Shown piece by piece: positions 18,226-27,453 of a stretch of DNA of 64,000 nt. The notes below the pieces were generated by a model. That model did not search any database. It saw only the letters and a program-made list of their open reading frames with translations, and was not told the origin of the DNA. This DNA is from VAZQ01 sp963739385 (GTDB taxonomy: Bacteria; Pseudomonadota; Alphaproteobacteria; Rhizobiales; Xanthobacteraceae): contig CAVUAI010000030.1 of assembly GCA_963739385.1 (NCBI GenBank), positions 124,001 to 188,000 of the forward strand, read 5' to 3'. Numbering within the stretch: the first letter of the stretch is position 1; each line of letters opens with the position of its first letter. The position numbers and the translations under genes are program-made.

Positions 18226-19275
18226 ATGTCATCGAAGAGCGAAATCCACGTGATCCCCAGTTCCGATCTCGAACGCTTCGCGGCTGCGCTCTTCGAGGCC
18301 ATGGGCGTCGCGGGACCGATGGCGGAACAGTGGGCAAGATCGTTGGTGTGGGCCAACCTGCGGGGCGTGGATTCCCATGGCGTGTTGCGGATCCCGATCT
18401 ACATCGAGCGGCTGAAAGCAAAGACCATCAATCCGGCCCCCGACATGCGCATGGAGATGCGCGCAGGGGCAATCGCTGTGTTGGAGGCCGACCGCGCGCC
18501 CGGAGCAGTCGCGATGGCTGTCGCGATGGGGGAGGCCATCGCTCGTGCGCGCGAGGTCCATGTCGGCTGGTGTGCCGCACGCAACATCACCCATGCGGGG
18601 GCGGTTGGCTACTTCGCCTTGCAGGCGGCAAACGCCGGCATGGCCGGCATCGTCATGTCGGCTTCCGGTCCGATGATGGCCTATCACGGCGCCAAGGTCG
18701 CAGGGGTGTCGACCAATCCGCTGGCGATCGCCTTTCCTGCCAAGAGCCGGCCGCCGTTTCTCTTGGATATGTCCACGTCGACTGTCGCCATGGGAAAGGT
18801 GATGAGCGCGCGTGACGCCGGCCGGGATATCCCGCCCGGCTGGGCCCTGGACGAGCAGGGGCGCAAGACGACCGATCCCCGCAAGGTGGCGACCCTGCTG
18901 CCCCTGGGGGGGCCGAAAGGCTCGGGACTGTCGTTCATGATCGAGTGTCTCTGCAGCCTTGCGATCAGCAATCCGATCGTCGCGCCCGCTCTTGCTGCGG
19001 GAGGCGCGCTGGACGCTCCTTTTCTGAATGGCGTTGCGATTGCGGTCGATCTGGCCGTGTTCGGCGGCCGCGAGCAGGTTCTGGCCGAGGCGGATCGCCT
19101 GGGAGATCTTGTCAGCGCGCTGCCGCGCGACGACGGCGTCGACCGAATCTACCTTCCCGGCGAGCGCGGCGACAGCATCCTGGAAGAGCGCATGCGGAGC
19201 GGCATTCCGCTGCCGCAGGGGACGTGGTCCCGGCTGCTGGCCGTCGCCGAGAGGCTCGGTGTGACGCCACCGTGA
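18226..19275 (+). CDS. Ldh-family (malate/L-lactate type) NAD(P)-dependent oxidoreductase
   Basis: A 349-residue member of the MDH2/Ldh family, which oxidises 2-hydroxyacids such as malate, L-sulfolactate, ureidoglycolate or L-lactate with NAD(P). Conserved pieces are DSHGVLRIPIYIERLKA (catalytic His in the SHG motif), NITHAGAVGYFALQAA, GVSTNPLAIAFPA and LLPLGGPKGSGLSFMIECL. The start MSSKSEIHVIPSSDLERFAA at 18226 was chosen over an upstream ATG because homologues begin near here; its ribosome site is weak. It stands alone on the plus strand, so context gives no substrate. Confidence 0.85.
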   Translation: MSSKSEIHVIPSSDLERFAAALFEAMGVAGPMAEQWARSLVWANLRGVDSHGVLRIPIYIERLKAKTINPAPDMRMEMRAGAIAVLEADRAPGAVAMAVAMGEAIARAREVHVGWCAARNITHAGAVGYFALQAANAGMAGIVMSASGPMMAYHGAKVAGVSTNPLAIAFPAKSRPPFLLDMSTSTVAMGKVMSARDAGRDIPPGWALDEQGRKTTDPRKVATLLPLGGPKGSGLSFMIECLCSLAISNPIVAPALAAGGALDAPFLNGVAIAVDLAVFGGREQVLAEADRLGDLVSALPRDDGVDRIYLPGERGDSILEERMRSGIPLPQGTWSRLLAVAERLGVTPP

Positions 19276-19467
19276 AGGCCACGCGGTCGCCGCAATATCG
19301 ATGCCATAGTCCGATCTTCGCTGGAACGCGCGTCAACCGGCCAAGCAGAAATGTTCAGGCAGCAGAGCCGGTACGGCTCCTGGCGCGCTCCAAGCCGCAC
19401 ACTGTCACATCAGCGTAATCCACTTTGGCGAACGTAACGGCGTTCATCCAAGCTTCCGAGCGCAGCC

Positions 19468-20382
19468 ATGACCGACAACGCGACAGCCCGGTTCCATCGC
19501 ATCAACGGCGAGATGCTCGATACCATCGACGAAGAGCTCGAACTGGAAATCGATGACGATCGTCTGGCCAAACTGCTGAACGGTTTCGCCGAGCATCCGG
19601 AGGCGGAGACGCTCGACCGTCACATCTACTTCAAGGAGCTGCTTCGCCTCCAGGGCGAATTGGTGAAGCTGCAGGATTGGGTGGTGAGCAAAAAGCTAAA
19701 GGTCGTGGTGCTCTTCGAGGGACGCGACTCGGCGGGAAAGGGCGGGGTGATCAAGCGCATCACGCAGCGCCTCAATCCGCGCATTTGCCGGGTCGCAGCG
19801 CTGCCGGCCCCGAACGAGCGTGAGCGTACCCAATGGTATTTCCAGCGCTACGTGGCGCACCTTCCCGCCGGAGGTGAAATCGTCCTGTTCGACCGCAGCT
19901 GGTACAACCGCGCCGGTGTTGAGCGGGTGATGGGATTCTGCACGGAGGAGGAGTACCAGGAGTTCTTCCATTCCGTGCCCGAGTTCGAGCGCATGCTGGT
20001 GCGGTCGGGAATCATCCTGTTGAAATACTGGTTCTCGATCACCGACGAGGAACAGCAATTTCGCTTCATGATGCGCATTCACGATCCGCTCAAGCAGTGG
20101 AAACTCAGTCCGATGGACGTCGAGGCGAGGAGCCGCTGGGAGCAGTACACCAAGGCCAAGGAAGTCATGTTGGAGCGCACGCACATCCCGGAGGCGCCGT
20201 GGTGGATCGTCGAGGCGATCGACAAGAAGCGGGCGCGATTGAATTGCATCTCGCACCTGCTCACGCAGATTCCGTATGAGCAGATCCCCCATCCCCCGGT
20301 GGTGCTGCCGCCGCGCGTCCACAACCCGGAATATCACCGCGGCCCCATTCCGCCGGAGATGTACGTCCCGGCGGTCTACTAG
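19468..20382 (+). CDS. ppk2: Polyphosphate kinase 2
   Basis: A 304-residue PPK2 that transfers phosphate between polyphosphate and a nucleoside diphosphate. The Walker A motif FEGRDSAGKGG (83-93), the lid-type region LPAPNERERTQWYFQRYVAH (112-131) and Walker B FDRSWYNRAG (141-150) are all present. Length and the KYWFSITDEEQQFRF motif fit the one-domain class I enzymes, which favour NDP to NTP. A CTGTCAC at 19402, with a poorer second half 11 bp later, recalls half a Pho box 50-65 bp upstream; too weak to list as a site. It converges on the asparaginase-like gene. Confidence 0.94.
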   Translation: MTDNATARFHRINGEMLDTIDEELELEIDDDRLAKLLNGFAEHPEAETLDRHIYFKELLRLQGELVKLQDWVVSKKLKVVVLFEGRDSAGKGGVIKRITQRLNPRICRVAALPAPNERERTQWYFQRYVAHLPAGGEIVLFDRSWYNRAGVERVMGFCTEEEYQEFFHSVPEFERMLVRSGIILLKYWFSITDEEQQFRFMMRIHDPLKQWKLSPMDVEARSRWEQYTKAKEVMLERTHIPEAPWWIVEAIDKKRARLNCISHLLTQIPYEQIPHPPVVLPPRVHNPEYHRGPIPPEMYVPAVY

Positions 20383-20509
20383 ACATGACTGGCGTCGCCG
20401 CCGACGCGTTGGGTTGCGGCTTGGACCAGACCGAGTCATGAACGTCGGGAACTGCGGGGCCAGTCACAGCAGACGCGAATATTCCGCGGTCGCTTGCGCT
20501 CTGGGGGCA

Positions 20510-21577
20510 TCAGTATTCGTCGAATATTTGCTGGATCTCGTCCGGCTTGGCCGTTCTGGTCAGCGCCAGTTGCAGAAGAATGCGGGCTTTCTGCGGGCTC
20601 AGGTTATCGGCGGCGACGAAGCCCGGCTCCTGCCAGTTGTCGTCGCGGACGACCCGGCCGGCGCCGACTCTGGCGCTGCGCACGACGACGACCCCGGTGG
20701 CGTCCTGCAGTTCCTTGAGCACTTTCCTGGCATTCTGCGTATGGCCTGCGCCGGTGCCGGCGATGACCAGGCCCTTGGCGCCGGCCGCGACCGCGGCCTT
20801 CGCCAGGTCGCCGTCGTCGCCCGAATGGCTGTAGAGAATGCTGACCTTGGGAAACTCTCCCACCTGCGTCAGGTCGAACTGCGACTGGGTCGTATGCCGG
20901 CGGGTCGGGGCGCGGTAGAAGACGATCCGGTCAGGGTCGGCATAGCCGAGGATGCCGAGCTCGCGTGTCTGAAAGGTTTGGACCCGGTAGGTATTGGTCT
21001 TGCTCACGTCGCGCGCGGCGTTGATCTCGTCATTGAGAACCACCAACGTTCCTTTGCCGCGCGAGGCCGGGTCCGCCGCCACCCGGATGGCGTTGAGCAG
21101 GTTGAGGGGGCCGTCCGAGCTGAGCGTGCTGAACGGCCGCTGCGCGCCGACGACCACGACCGGCTTCTCGCTTTTGACCGTGAGATTCATGAAATACGCG
21201 GTCTCCTCGATGGTGTTGGTGCCGTGGGTGAACACCACGCCCGCAATATCGGGATCCGCGAGGCGGCCGCTCATCCGAAGGCTGAGCGCCTTGAGTTCTC
21301 CGGTCTGGTCGTAGGGAATGAACTCGTCGGATTCAACGGTGACGCGCGCGAACTTCTGCACTTCCGGTATCCGCTCGATCATCTGCTGTCCGGTCAACCG
21401 CGGTTCGCCGGTCGTAGCGTAGCGAAGATATTCGAGCCGGTTCGCCGGATTGCGCGGCAGCGTTCCGGCACCTGTCATGACATGGACGCGTCGCATCGCG
21501 GTCTGGTCCTGCTGCGCTTGTGCTGCGACTGGGATCGAAACCGTCATTGCCAGAATCGCCGCAAGAAAGCTTCTCAT
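20510..21577 (-). CDS. Periplasmic L-asparaginase-like amidohydrolase
   Basis: A 355-residue type II asparaginase-family protein with a Sec signal (cleavage near VAAQAQQ). The nucleophile Thr39 lies in MTGAGT, a variant of the usual TGGT. The second catalytic motif reads THGTNTIEETAYF: Thr120 is kept but the usual Asp after it is Asn121. The catalytic Lys193 is present in RDVSKTNTY. I recall homologues with HGTN, so this is a subfamily feature rather than damage, but activity on asparagine should not be assumed. It lies 40 bp after the decarboxylase-like gene and is the last gene of the long minus-strand Liv operon. Confidence 0.87.
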   Translation of the reverse strand: MRSFLAAILAMTVSIPVAAQAQQDQTAMRRVHVMTGAGTLPRNPANRLEYLRYATTGEPRLTGQQMIERIPEVQKFARVTVESDEFIPYDQTGELKALSLRMSGRLADPDIAGVVFTHGTNTIEETAYFMNLTVKSEKPVVVVGAQRPFSTLSSDGPLNLLNAIRVAADPASRGKGTLVVLNDEINAARDVSKTNTYRVQTFQTRELGILGYADPDRIVFYRAPTRRHTTQSQFDLTQVGEFPKVSILYSHSGDDGDLAKAAVAAGAKGLVIAGTGAGHTQNARKVLKELQDATGVVVVRSARVGAGRVVRDDNWQEPGFVAADNLSPQKARILLQLALTRTAKPDEIQQIFDEY

Positions 21578-21617
21578 TGCTTGCTCCCGCCGTTCTCGAT
21601 GTGAAAGCCCGAGCCGA

Positions 21618-22355
21618 TCAGAGCGATGCCAGCAGCTTTCCGAAGCCGTGGATCGCGCCGGCGACCTTGCCCCGCCGCATCGAGCTCCAGATCATCGCAT
21701 TCATCCAGGTGACGACCGTCGTATCGAGATCTTTTTCGAGCAGGTCGATGTTGTGGATGCTACCCCAACCGCCACACGGGATGTAGATGCCGTCGGGCTT
21801 CTGCGCGGCTTCCAGGTAGGTCTTGCGGGCCACGGTGTATTCCACGGGAATCGGCAGCCGGCGGATCTCCACGTTGCGTCTGATGCCCAGGGCGGTGTTG
21901 TTGGTGATCTCGATTTTCTCTGCGGCGAGATAATTGACCAGCCGGTCGTTGATGAACTGCTCGAACGGGGTCGCCATGGCGAGCGTGCGCAGCTTCGCCG
22001 CCCGCATGGCGTCGATCACGCTCGACATGTCGGTGATCGCCGGCAGTCCCGATGCCTGCGACAGGCGATCGGCGAGCTCGTCGCCGAAACCAAGCCCGCG
22101 GCGAACGACCGGCGGAACGCCCGACTGGTAGATGACATCGACGTCGAAGTTCGCCAATTGCTTGGCCGCGCGCTCCATGCCCTTGATCGCCTCGTCCATG
22201 TTGTCGTCGGAGAGCTGCTGGATCGTGAGCGAAACGGTGGTCATGTCGACGCCGTCGGGCACGGCCTCGTAGAATTCGAGGACGGCGCGCGGCGGAACGG
22301 GCGTCGGAAAGATCACCCCCACATGCAGCCGCCACCCGGTAATGCCCTCAGCCAT
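21618..22355 (-). CDS. Arylmalonate decarboxylase / maleate isomerase family protein, single-cysteine type
   Basis: A 245-residue cytosolic member of the Asp/Glu-racemase fold. Maleate isomerases and racemases use two cysteines; here the C-terminal one is present (Cys194 in YIPCGGWGS) but the N-terminal position is Ser78 (IYQSGVPP). Arylmalonate decarboxylase also has only the C-terminal cysteine, so a decarboxylase-like reaction on a malonate derivative is more likely than racemisation. AGGAGC precedes the start. It lies between a TctC binding protein and the asparaginase-like gene in one operon. Substrate is unknown. Confidence 0.8.
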   Translation of the reverse strand: MAEGITGWRLHVGVIFPTPVPPRAVLEFYEAVPDGVDMTTVSLTIQQLSDDNMDEAIKGMERAAKQLANFDVDVIYQSGVPPVVRRGLGFGDELADRLSQASGLPAITDMSSVIDAMRAAKLRTLAMATPFEQFINDRLVNYLAAEKIEITNNTALGIRRNVEIRRLPIPVEYTVARKTYLEAAQKPDGIYIPCGGWGSIHNIDLLEKDLDTTVVTWMNAMIWSSMRRGKVAGAIHGFGKLLASL

Positions 22356-22394
22356 GCTCGTGCTCCTGGTGTCGACGCGGAGTGGCCATCGAGA

Positions 22395-23387
22395 TCATTG
22401 CGGGATTTTGGCGCCGGTTGCTGCGATGACCTCGCCCCATTTCCTGGTGTCGGCAGTCATCACCGCGAGCATTTCCTCGGGTGAGCTCCCGAACACCTCC
22501 AGCCCTTGCTCGGTCAGGCGGTCCCGAAATCGCGGATCGGCGACGGCCTTTTTGACTTCGCCCGACAGCCGGTCGACGATGCCTTGCGGCGTCTTGGCCG
22601 GGGCCAGCAATCCGAACCACCCGCTCAACTCGTATCCGGGCACGCCTGCCTCTTGCACGGTCGGAACCTGCGGCATCAGGCTCGATCGCCGCGGCGAAGC
22701 CACCGCCAGGATTTTCACCTTGCCCCCGGTTGCGAGCGCCATGGCGGAGGGCGGGCCCGTGAACATGACGTCGACCACGCCGCCGGCGATATCGGTCATT
22801 GCCGGCGCGGTTCCGCGATAGGCCACCTGCGCGATGTCGGTCTTGGTCATCATCTTCAGCAATTCCATGCCGAGATGCGCCTGCGTCCCGAGCCCGATCG
22901 AGGCGTAGTTCAGCTTGCCGGGATTTGCTCGTGCAAATGTGAGGAGATCCTGCACGCTGTTGGCTTCGACCTTCGAGCTGGCGACCAGCACGAGATAGAC
23001 CTTGGCGATGATGCTGATCGGCGAGAAGTCGCGGAAGGGATCGTAGGCGAGGTTGGGATAAAGACCCGGATTGACCACCAGATTGGTATCGACGGCCATG
23101 AACAGGGTGTAGCCGTCCGCCATTGATCGCGCGACCTGCCCCGCGGCCAGACCGCCGTTGGCGCCGGGCTGGTTCTCCACGATGACCGGCTGGCGCATGG
23201 ATGCGCTGAGGCGGTCGGCGAGCGTGCGCGCGATCAGGTCGACCGCGCCGCCCGCCGGCTGCGGAAGAATGAAGCGGATCGGCCGCGAGGGATAAGGTTC
23301 ATCGCAACGCGCGGCCGCGCTGAACGCCGACAGAATTGCCGCGACACCAAAGCATATGAGCACCCTGACGGCGATCACCCGCGACAT
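22395..23387 (-). CDS. Bug/TctC-family periplasmic substrate-binding protein
   Basis: A 330-residue binding protein of the tripartite tricarboxylate transporter family. It has a signal peptide (cleavage near AAARCDEPYPS) and the family signature PSRPIRFILPQPAGGAVDLIAR, ENQPGANGGLAAGQVARS, IGLGTQAHLGMELLKMM and a C-terminal AVMTADTRKWGEVI. GGGAGG lies before the start. No tctA or tctB membrane genes are near, as is usual for this expanded family. In this operon it precedes the decarboxylase-like gene and may bind that enzyme's substrate (inference). Confidence 0.92.
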   Translation of the reverse strand: MSRVIAVRVLICFGVAAILSAFSAAARCDEPYPSRPIRFILPQPAGGAVDLIARTLADRLSASMRQPVIVENQPGANGGLAAGQVARSMADGYTLFMAVDTNLVVNPGLYPNLAYDPFRDFSPISIIAKVYLVLVASSKVEANSVQDLLTFARANPGKLNYASIGLGTQAHLGMELLKMMTKTDIAQVAYRGTAPAMTDIAGGVVDVMFTGPPSAMALATGGKVKILAVASPRRSSLMPQVPTVQEAGVPGYELSGWFGLLAPAKTPQGIVDRLSGEVKKAVADPRFRDRLTEQGLEVFGSSPEEMLAVMTADTRKWGEVIAATGAKIPQ

Positions 23388-23470
23388 GCCGTTCCTCCCA
23401 ACTGCTTGGCGAAATCCGGCTCCGGGCTGGTGCGGAGCGGCGCCGTTTGCGGGAAATGCGTCTCGATCCG

Positions 23471-24605
23471 CTATGCCACCGCTGCCCCGCCCGCGCGCAC
23501 TGCCGCGGGCCGCGCCGTCGCGGACGGCGGGAACGGCTCACGCAATCCGGCCTGCACCAGCAGGGGCAGAACCTCGTCGTTCCATTGCGCAAGCTCTTCC
23601 TTGTATCTGACCCAGGAGATCAGGCAGCCATCGACCCCGATATCGGCAAGCTTGCCGAGCTCATCCACGATCTGCTCGGCCGTTCCGACCAGCGGATAGC
23701 CGCCGTGACCGGCGATGAAGTGAGCCTTGTGTCCATCGAGCGTCTTGGCGTCCAGGGTCTGGTTGTGCAACCCGAAAATCCGCAAGAGATTGCCGGCCGC
23801 CTCCCAGTCGCCCTTCTCGTGGACGTAGTAGTTCAGATAGTCCTTGGCCTCCTTCTCGGTATCGCGGCACACGACGTAGACATGAATCCGAGATCCGCGT
23901 CTCGCGCCCATGTGAGTGGGCCATTTTCTTGAGATGATCGATCTGCGCCTTGGCGCCTTCGAGATGGGTTCGATCCTTGAGGATGACGAAATTCATGTCG
24001 CAATAGCGCGTGGTGAAATCCTGCGCGGCCGGCGATCCGCCGGCGTTCATGATCGGCGGATTGGGCTTCTGCAGCGGCTTGGGCTGACTCCAGACCGAGA
24101 CGGCGTTGAAGCTCTCGCTGGTGAGATCGAACTCCTCTTCCTCCGTCCACGCCCGCCGCACGAAATCGAGCCATTCAGCAGCGTATTTATAGCGGTCGTC
24201 GTGCGGGCGCATGTGCGCCCCGAACATGTCGAATTCGTTCTTGAACCATCCGCACACCACGTTCATGGCAAAGCGGCCGCCGGTGACATGATCGATCGTG
24301 GTCGCCATCTTGGCCACCATCAGGGGATGAACCAGCGGCACGTGGACGGTCGCAAGCACCGTACAGTAGTTCGTCACCGCGCCGATGGCGGATGCCCAGG
24401 TGAAGCTTTCGAACGTGCAGTTGTTGAAGTTCGAAGGCCCGCCGTAGCCCTTCCAGCGGCCAACCGGCAGCAGCGCCTCCATGCCTGAACGGTCAACCGC
24501 CTGCGCGATGTCCTTGGTATCGGGCCAGTTGAGCTGCCAGGCTTCGGGAACGGTGGTGATGGTGGAGCCGTGGCTGCAGTTGAACGCCATTACCCCGAGC
24601 TTCAT
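23471..24605 (-). pseudogene. LLM-class flavin-dependent monooxygenase, one frameshift
   Basis: Luciferase-like flavin monooxygenase of the alkanesulfonate/dimethylsulfone/pyrimidine-monooxygenase type. It starts MKLGVMAFNCSHGSTITTVP at 24605 with GGAGG upstream. The core motifs VHVPLVHPLMVAKMATTIDH and GRFAMNVVCGWFKNEFDMFG are intact. The frame breaks at 23888-23889, where an extra G (minus strand) turns a RISIHVYVVCRD-like continuation into RISDSCL; the proper frame then runs open to the stop at 23471 (VGTAEQIVDELGKLADIGVD). Without that base the protein has 377 residues, normal for the family. It sits between livK and a TctC gene in the same orientation. Sequencing error is as likely as true decay. 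Confidence 0.85.
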
Positions 24606-24714
24606 GCGGTTGCCTCCGAACAACCGCGCGCGCGCGCTGTAGTCGTGCATGGGTCCGACGGAGTTCACGTTGTTCTTCTCGTTCTTGTCTGCCTGGTCGA
24701 TTGATGCGCAAGGA

Positions 24715-25884
24715 TCACCACTTCATGGGGCATTCCTGGTGGTACGGATCCTGCCAGTCCTTGATCGCGGTGTCCTTGAGGACGGCCTTGAGCGTTCCCT
24801 TGTCGTCCTTCTTCACCTCCATGATGTAGAGGTTCTGGATCGGATAGTGGTTGTTGTTGAACCTGAACCCTCCGCGTACCGACTGGAAATCGGCTTTGCG
24901 CAGCGCAGCCCGGACCGCGTCCTTGTTCTCGATCTTGCCGCCGACGTTCTTGACCGCGGAATCGATGAGCTTGACGGCGTCATAGCCGAGCGCGGCAAAG
25001 GTGGCGGGCAGCCGGTTGTGCTTGGCAGTGAAGGCCCCGACGAACTTCTTGTTCGCCGCATTGTCGAGGTCCGCCGTCCAGTTTGTGCCCATGATGACGC
25101 CGACCGCGGCGTCGCCTTGCGCCGGAAACGTGAGCGGATTGGCAACCGGGTCTTCCGAATAGAATGGAATCTGATTCTGCAGCCCTGCCTGCGCGTATTG
25201 CTTGACGAAGGCGACTCCGCCGGCGCCGACGAGGAAGGCGAAAACGGCGTCGGGCTTCTCGGCGCGAATGCGCGCGATCTCAGGCGCGAAATCGAGCTGC
25301 GTGAGCGGGGTATAGACCGGACCGATGGCCTTGCCCTTGAAGTATTTCATGGCCGCGCCGACGTGCTCGTAGCCCGCCTGATAGTCCGCGCCGACGAAGA
25401 ATGCGTTCTTGACGCCCTTGTCGGACATGTATTTGCCGACAGCCGCAGGCCAATCGTCGTTCGAGAACGAGACGACGAAGCCGTTCTGCTGACAATCCTT
25501 GCCCGCGAACTGCAATGGCCCGGCCAGCGCGCCCACGGCGAAAACGCCGGCGTCGCTGAAGGTCTTCCAGACCGGGATCATCGTGTTCGAAGCGCTGAAG
25601 CCGGTCACGAAATCCACCTTGGCATCGTCGATCAGCTTCGAGGCACCCTGGACCGCTTCCGCCGGATTGGTCTTGTCGTCGACCGCGGTGTATTTCACCG
25701 GCAGGCCGCCGAGCTTGTTGCCGAGCTCCTCGAGCGCGAGGTCGACGCCGCGCTTGGTCTCGGTGCCGGCCGGCGAAATCGGCCCGCTGAGCGGCGTCAT
25801 CAGACCAAGCTTGACCTGATCGGCCGGCTGCGCAGTCACGCTGAGCGCGACCAGCATGGTGCCGGATAGTGCCATTCTTCGCAT
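24715..25884 (-). CDS. livK: ABC transporter substrate-binding protein, branched-chain amino acid/aromatic type
   Basis: A 389-residue type I periplasmic binding protein. It has a signal peptide (MRRMALSGTMLVALSVTAQP) and starts at 25884 after GGGAGGAACG. LGLMTPLSGPISPAGTETKR begins the mature domain. The C-terminal WQDPYHQECPMKW ending, as I recall, is common among binding proteins for aromatic acids rather than leucine. It is last of livH-M-G-F-K, 110 bp after livF. The liv symbol denotes family only. Confidence 0.87.
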   Translation of the reverse strand: MRRMALSGTMLVALSVTAQPADQVKLGLMTPLSGPISPAGTETKRGVDLALEELGNKLGGLPVKYTAVDDKTNPAEAVQGASKLIDDAKVDFVTGFSASNTMIPVWKTFSDAGVFAVGALAGPLQFAGKDCQQNGFVVSFSNDDWPAAVGKYMSDKGVKNAFFVGADYQAGYEHVGAAMKYFKGKAIGPVYTPLTQLDFAPEIARIRAEKPDAVFAFLVGAGGVAFVKQYAQAGLQNQIPFYSEDPVANPLTFPAQGDAAVGVIMGTNWTADLDNAANKKFVGAFTAKHNRLPATFAALGYDAVKLIDSAVKNVGGKIENKDAVRAALRKADFQSVRGGFRFNNNHYPIQNLYIMEVKKDDKGTLKAVLKDTAIKDWQDPYHQECPMKW

Positions 25885-25994
25885 CGTCGTTCCTCCCGTC
25901 CGAATCCTTGTTGGCATGTCTTCTGCGGACATGTTGCGCTTCGGCGCGCAGCTCGCCCAACTTAACATCACATCGTGACGCCGTCTAAGCTTCG

Positions 25995-26696
25995 TTAGAG
26001 ACCCACGAAGCGGCGGATGGCCTCATACTCGCTGCCGAGAGCGCGCGAGTCGCCGCTCCAGCGCACGCGCCCGCGCTCGAGCACGTAGTGGCGGTCTGCA
26101 AGCTTGGCGAGAATCTTGAGATTCTTGTCGACGATCAGGATGGACTGTCCGCCCTGCTTGAGGCTGCGCAGGACCTTCCAGATCTCGCTGCGGATGATCG
26201 GTGCGAGTCCCTCGGTTGCCTCGTCCAGAATCAACAGCTCCGGGTTGGTCATCAACGCGCGCGCGATCGCCAGCATCTGTTGCTCGCCGCCCGAAAGCTG
26301 CGCGCCCATCTGGTATCGGCGCTCCCGGATCCACGGAAACAGCTCGAGAATCGCGCCGGTGGTCCAGCGCGGATTGCCGCGCGGCCCCGGCGCGGAGGTG
26401 GCGGTGAGGTTCTCCCACACGGTGAGGCTCGGAAAGATGCAGCGTCCCTCCGGCACCAGGCCAAGTCCGAGCTTGGCGATGCGGAATGAGGTCAGTCCGC
26501 GCAGTTCCCGTCCTTCGAACGTGATGCTGCCGCCGTGGGGCGGGCTCATGCCCATGATCGAACGGATGGTCGTGGTCTTGCCCATTCCGTTGCGCCCGAG
26601 CAGTGTCACGACCTCGCCGCGGCGAATCTCGAAATCGACCCCGAACAGGACCTGACTCTGGCCATAGCTGGTCTCGAGGCGCTCAACCGTCAGCAT
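25995..26696 (-). CDS. livF: ABC transporter ATP-binding protein LivF
   Basis: A 233-residue ATPase of the HAAT uptake family. Walker A GRNGMGKTTT, ABC signature LSGGEQQM and Walker B LLILDEATEGL are present. The start MLTVERLETSYGQSQVLFGV overlaps the end of livG by 14 bp, with GGAAGG upstream, indicating coupled translation. Confidence 0.93.
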   Translation of the reverse strand: MLTVERLETSYGQSQVLFGVDFEIRRGEVVTLLGRNGMGKTTTIRSIMGMSPPHGGSITFEGRELRGLTSFRIAKLGLGLVPEGRCIFPSLTVWENLTATSAPGPRGNPRWTTGAILELFPWIRERRYQMGAQLSGGEQQMLAIARALMTNPELLILDEATEGLAPIIRSEIWKVLRSLKQGGQSILIVDKNLKILAKLADRHYVLERGRVRWSGDSRALGSEYEAIRRFVGL

Positions 26697-27453
26697 CGAT
26701 GTCACCTTCCTCTTCGCCGAGATAGGCCACGCGCACGTCCGGATCGTTTCTGATCTCGTCCGCGGTTCCGGACGCGACGATGCGGCCCCCGACCAGGACG
26801 GAAATGCGATCGGCAAGCGAAAACACGACATCCATGTCGTGCTCGATCAGGAGGATCGTGAACTGGCCCTTGAAGCCGGCGAGCAGCTTCGACATCGCGC
26901 GCGATTCCTCGATGCCGAGCCCGGCCATCGGCTCGTCGAGCAGCAGCAGCGACGGCCGTGTCGCGAGTGCCATGCCGAGCTCGAGCTGGCGGTGCTGGCC
27001 GTGCGACATGCGCGAGGCGATCAGGTTGCCCACCCGCCCGAGGCCGACGTCTTTCAGCAGGCTGCGCGCCGGCTCACGCAAGCGAGCGATCCGCTCGGCG
27101 GGACGCCAGAACCGGAAACTGTTCGGCTCGGTCGCCTGCACCGCCAGCGCAACGTTGCCTTCGGCGGTGAAGCTGTCGAAGATGCTGGTGATCTGAAACG
27201 ACCGCGCCAGCCCGAGCCGCGCGCGCCGGGCGGTCGAAAGACCCGTGATGTCGCGCCCGTCGAATATGATGCGACCGCCGTCCGGCCTGAGCTCGCCGGT
27301 CAATTGCCCCACCAACGTGGTCTTGCCTGCACCGTTCGGGCCGATCAGCGCATGCGTTTCGCCTCTGCGGATGCCGAGCGTCACGTCGTCGGTGGCGACG
27401 AGCGCGCCGAACGCCTTGCGCAGGTGATCTATCTCCAGCAGGAATTCGGTCAT
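26683..27453 (-). CDS. livG: ABC transporter ATP-binding protein LivG
   Basis: A 256-residue ATPase. Walker A GPNGAGKTT, signature-like MSHGQHRQLELGMALA (in place of the canonical LSGGQ), Walker B LLLLDEPMAGL, H-loop LLIEHDMDVVF. Overlaps livM by 4 bp (ATGA) and livF by 14 bp. Confidence 0.93.
   Translation of the reverse strand: MTEFLLEIDHLRKAFGALVATDDVTLGIRRGETHALIGPNGAGKTTLVGQLTGELRPDGGRIIFDGRDITGLSTARRARLGLARSFQITSIFDSFTAEGNVALAVQATEPNSFRFWRPAERIARLREPARSLLKDVGLGRVGNLIASRMSHGQHRQLELGMALATRPSLLLLDEPMAGLGIEESRAMSKLLAGFKGQFTILLIEHDMDVVFSLADRISVLVGGRIVASGTADEIRNDPDVRVAYLGEEEGDIDADG

Noticed and set aside
19402..19419. Pho box before ppk2
   Set aside because: The first half CTGTCAC is good but the second half matches only about four of seven bases.
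20396..20466. Inverted repeat TGACTGGC / GCCAGTCA between ppk2 and the asparaginase-like gene
   Set aside because: The 55-bp loop makes it a weak terminator; likely chance.
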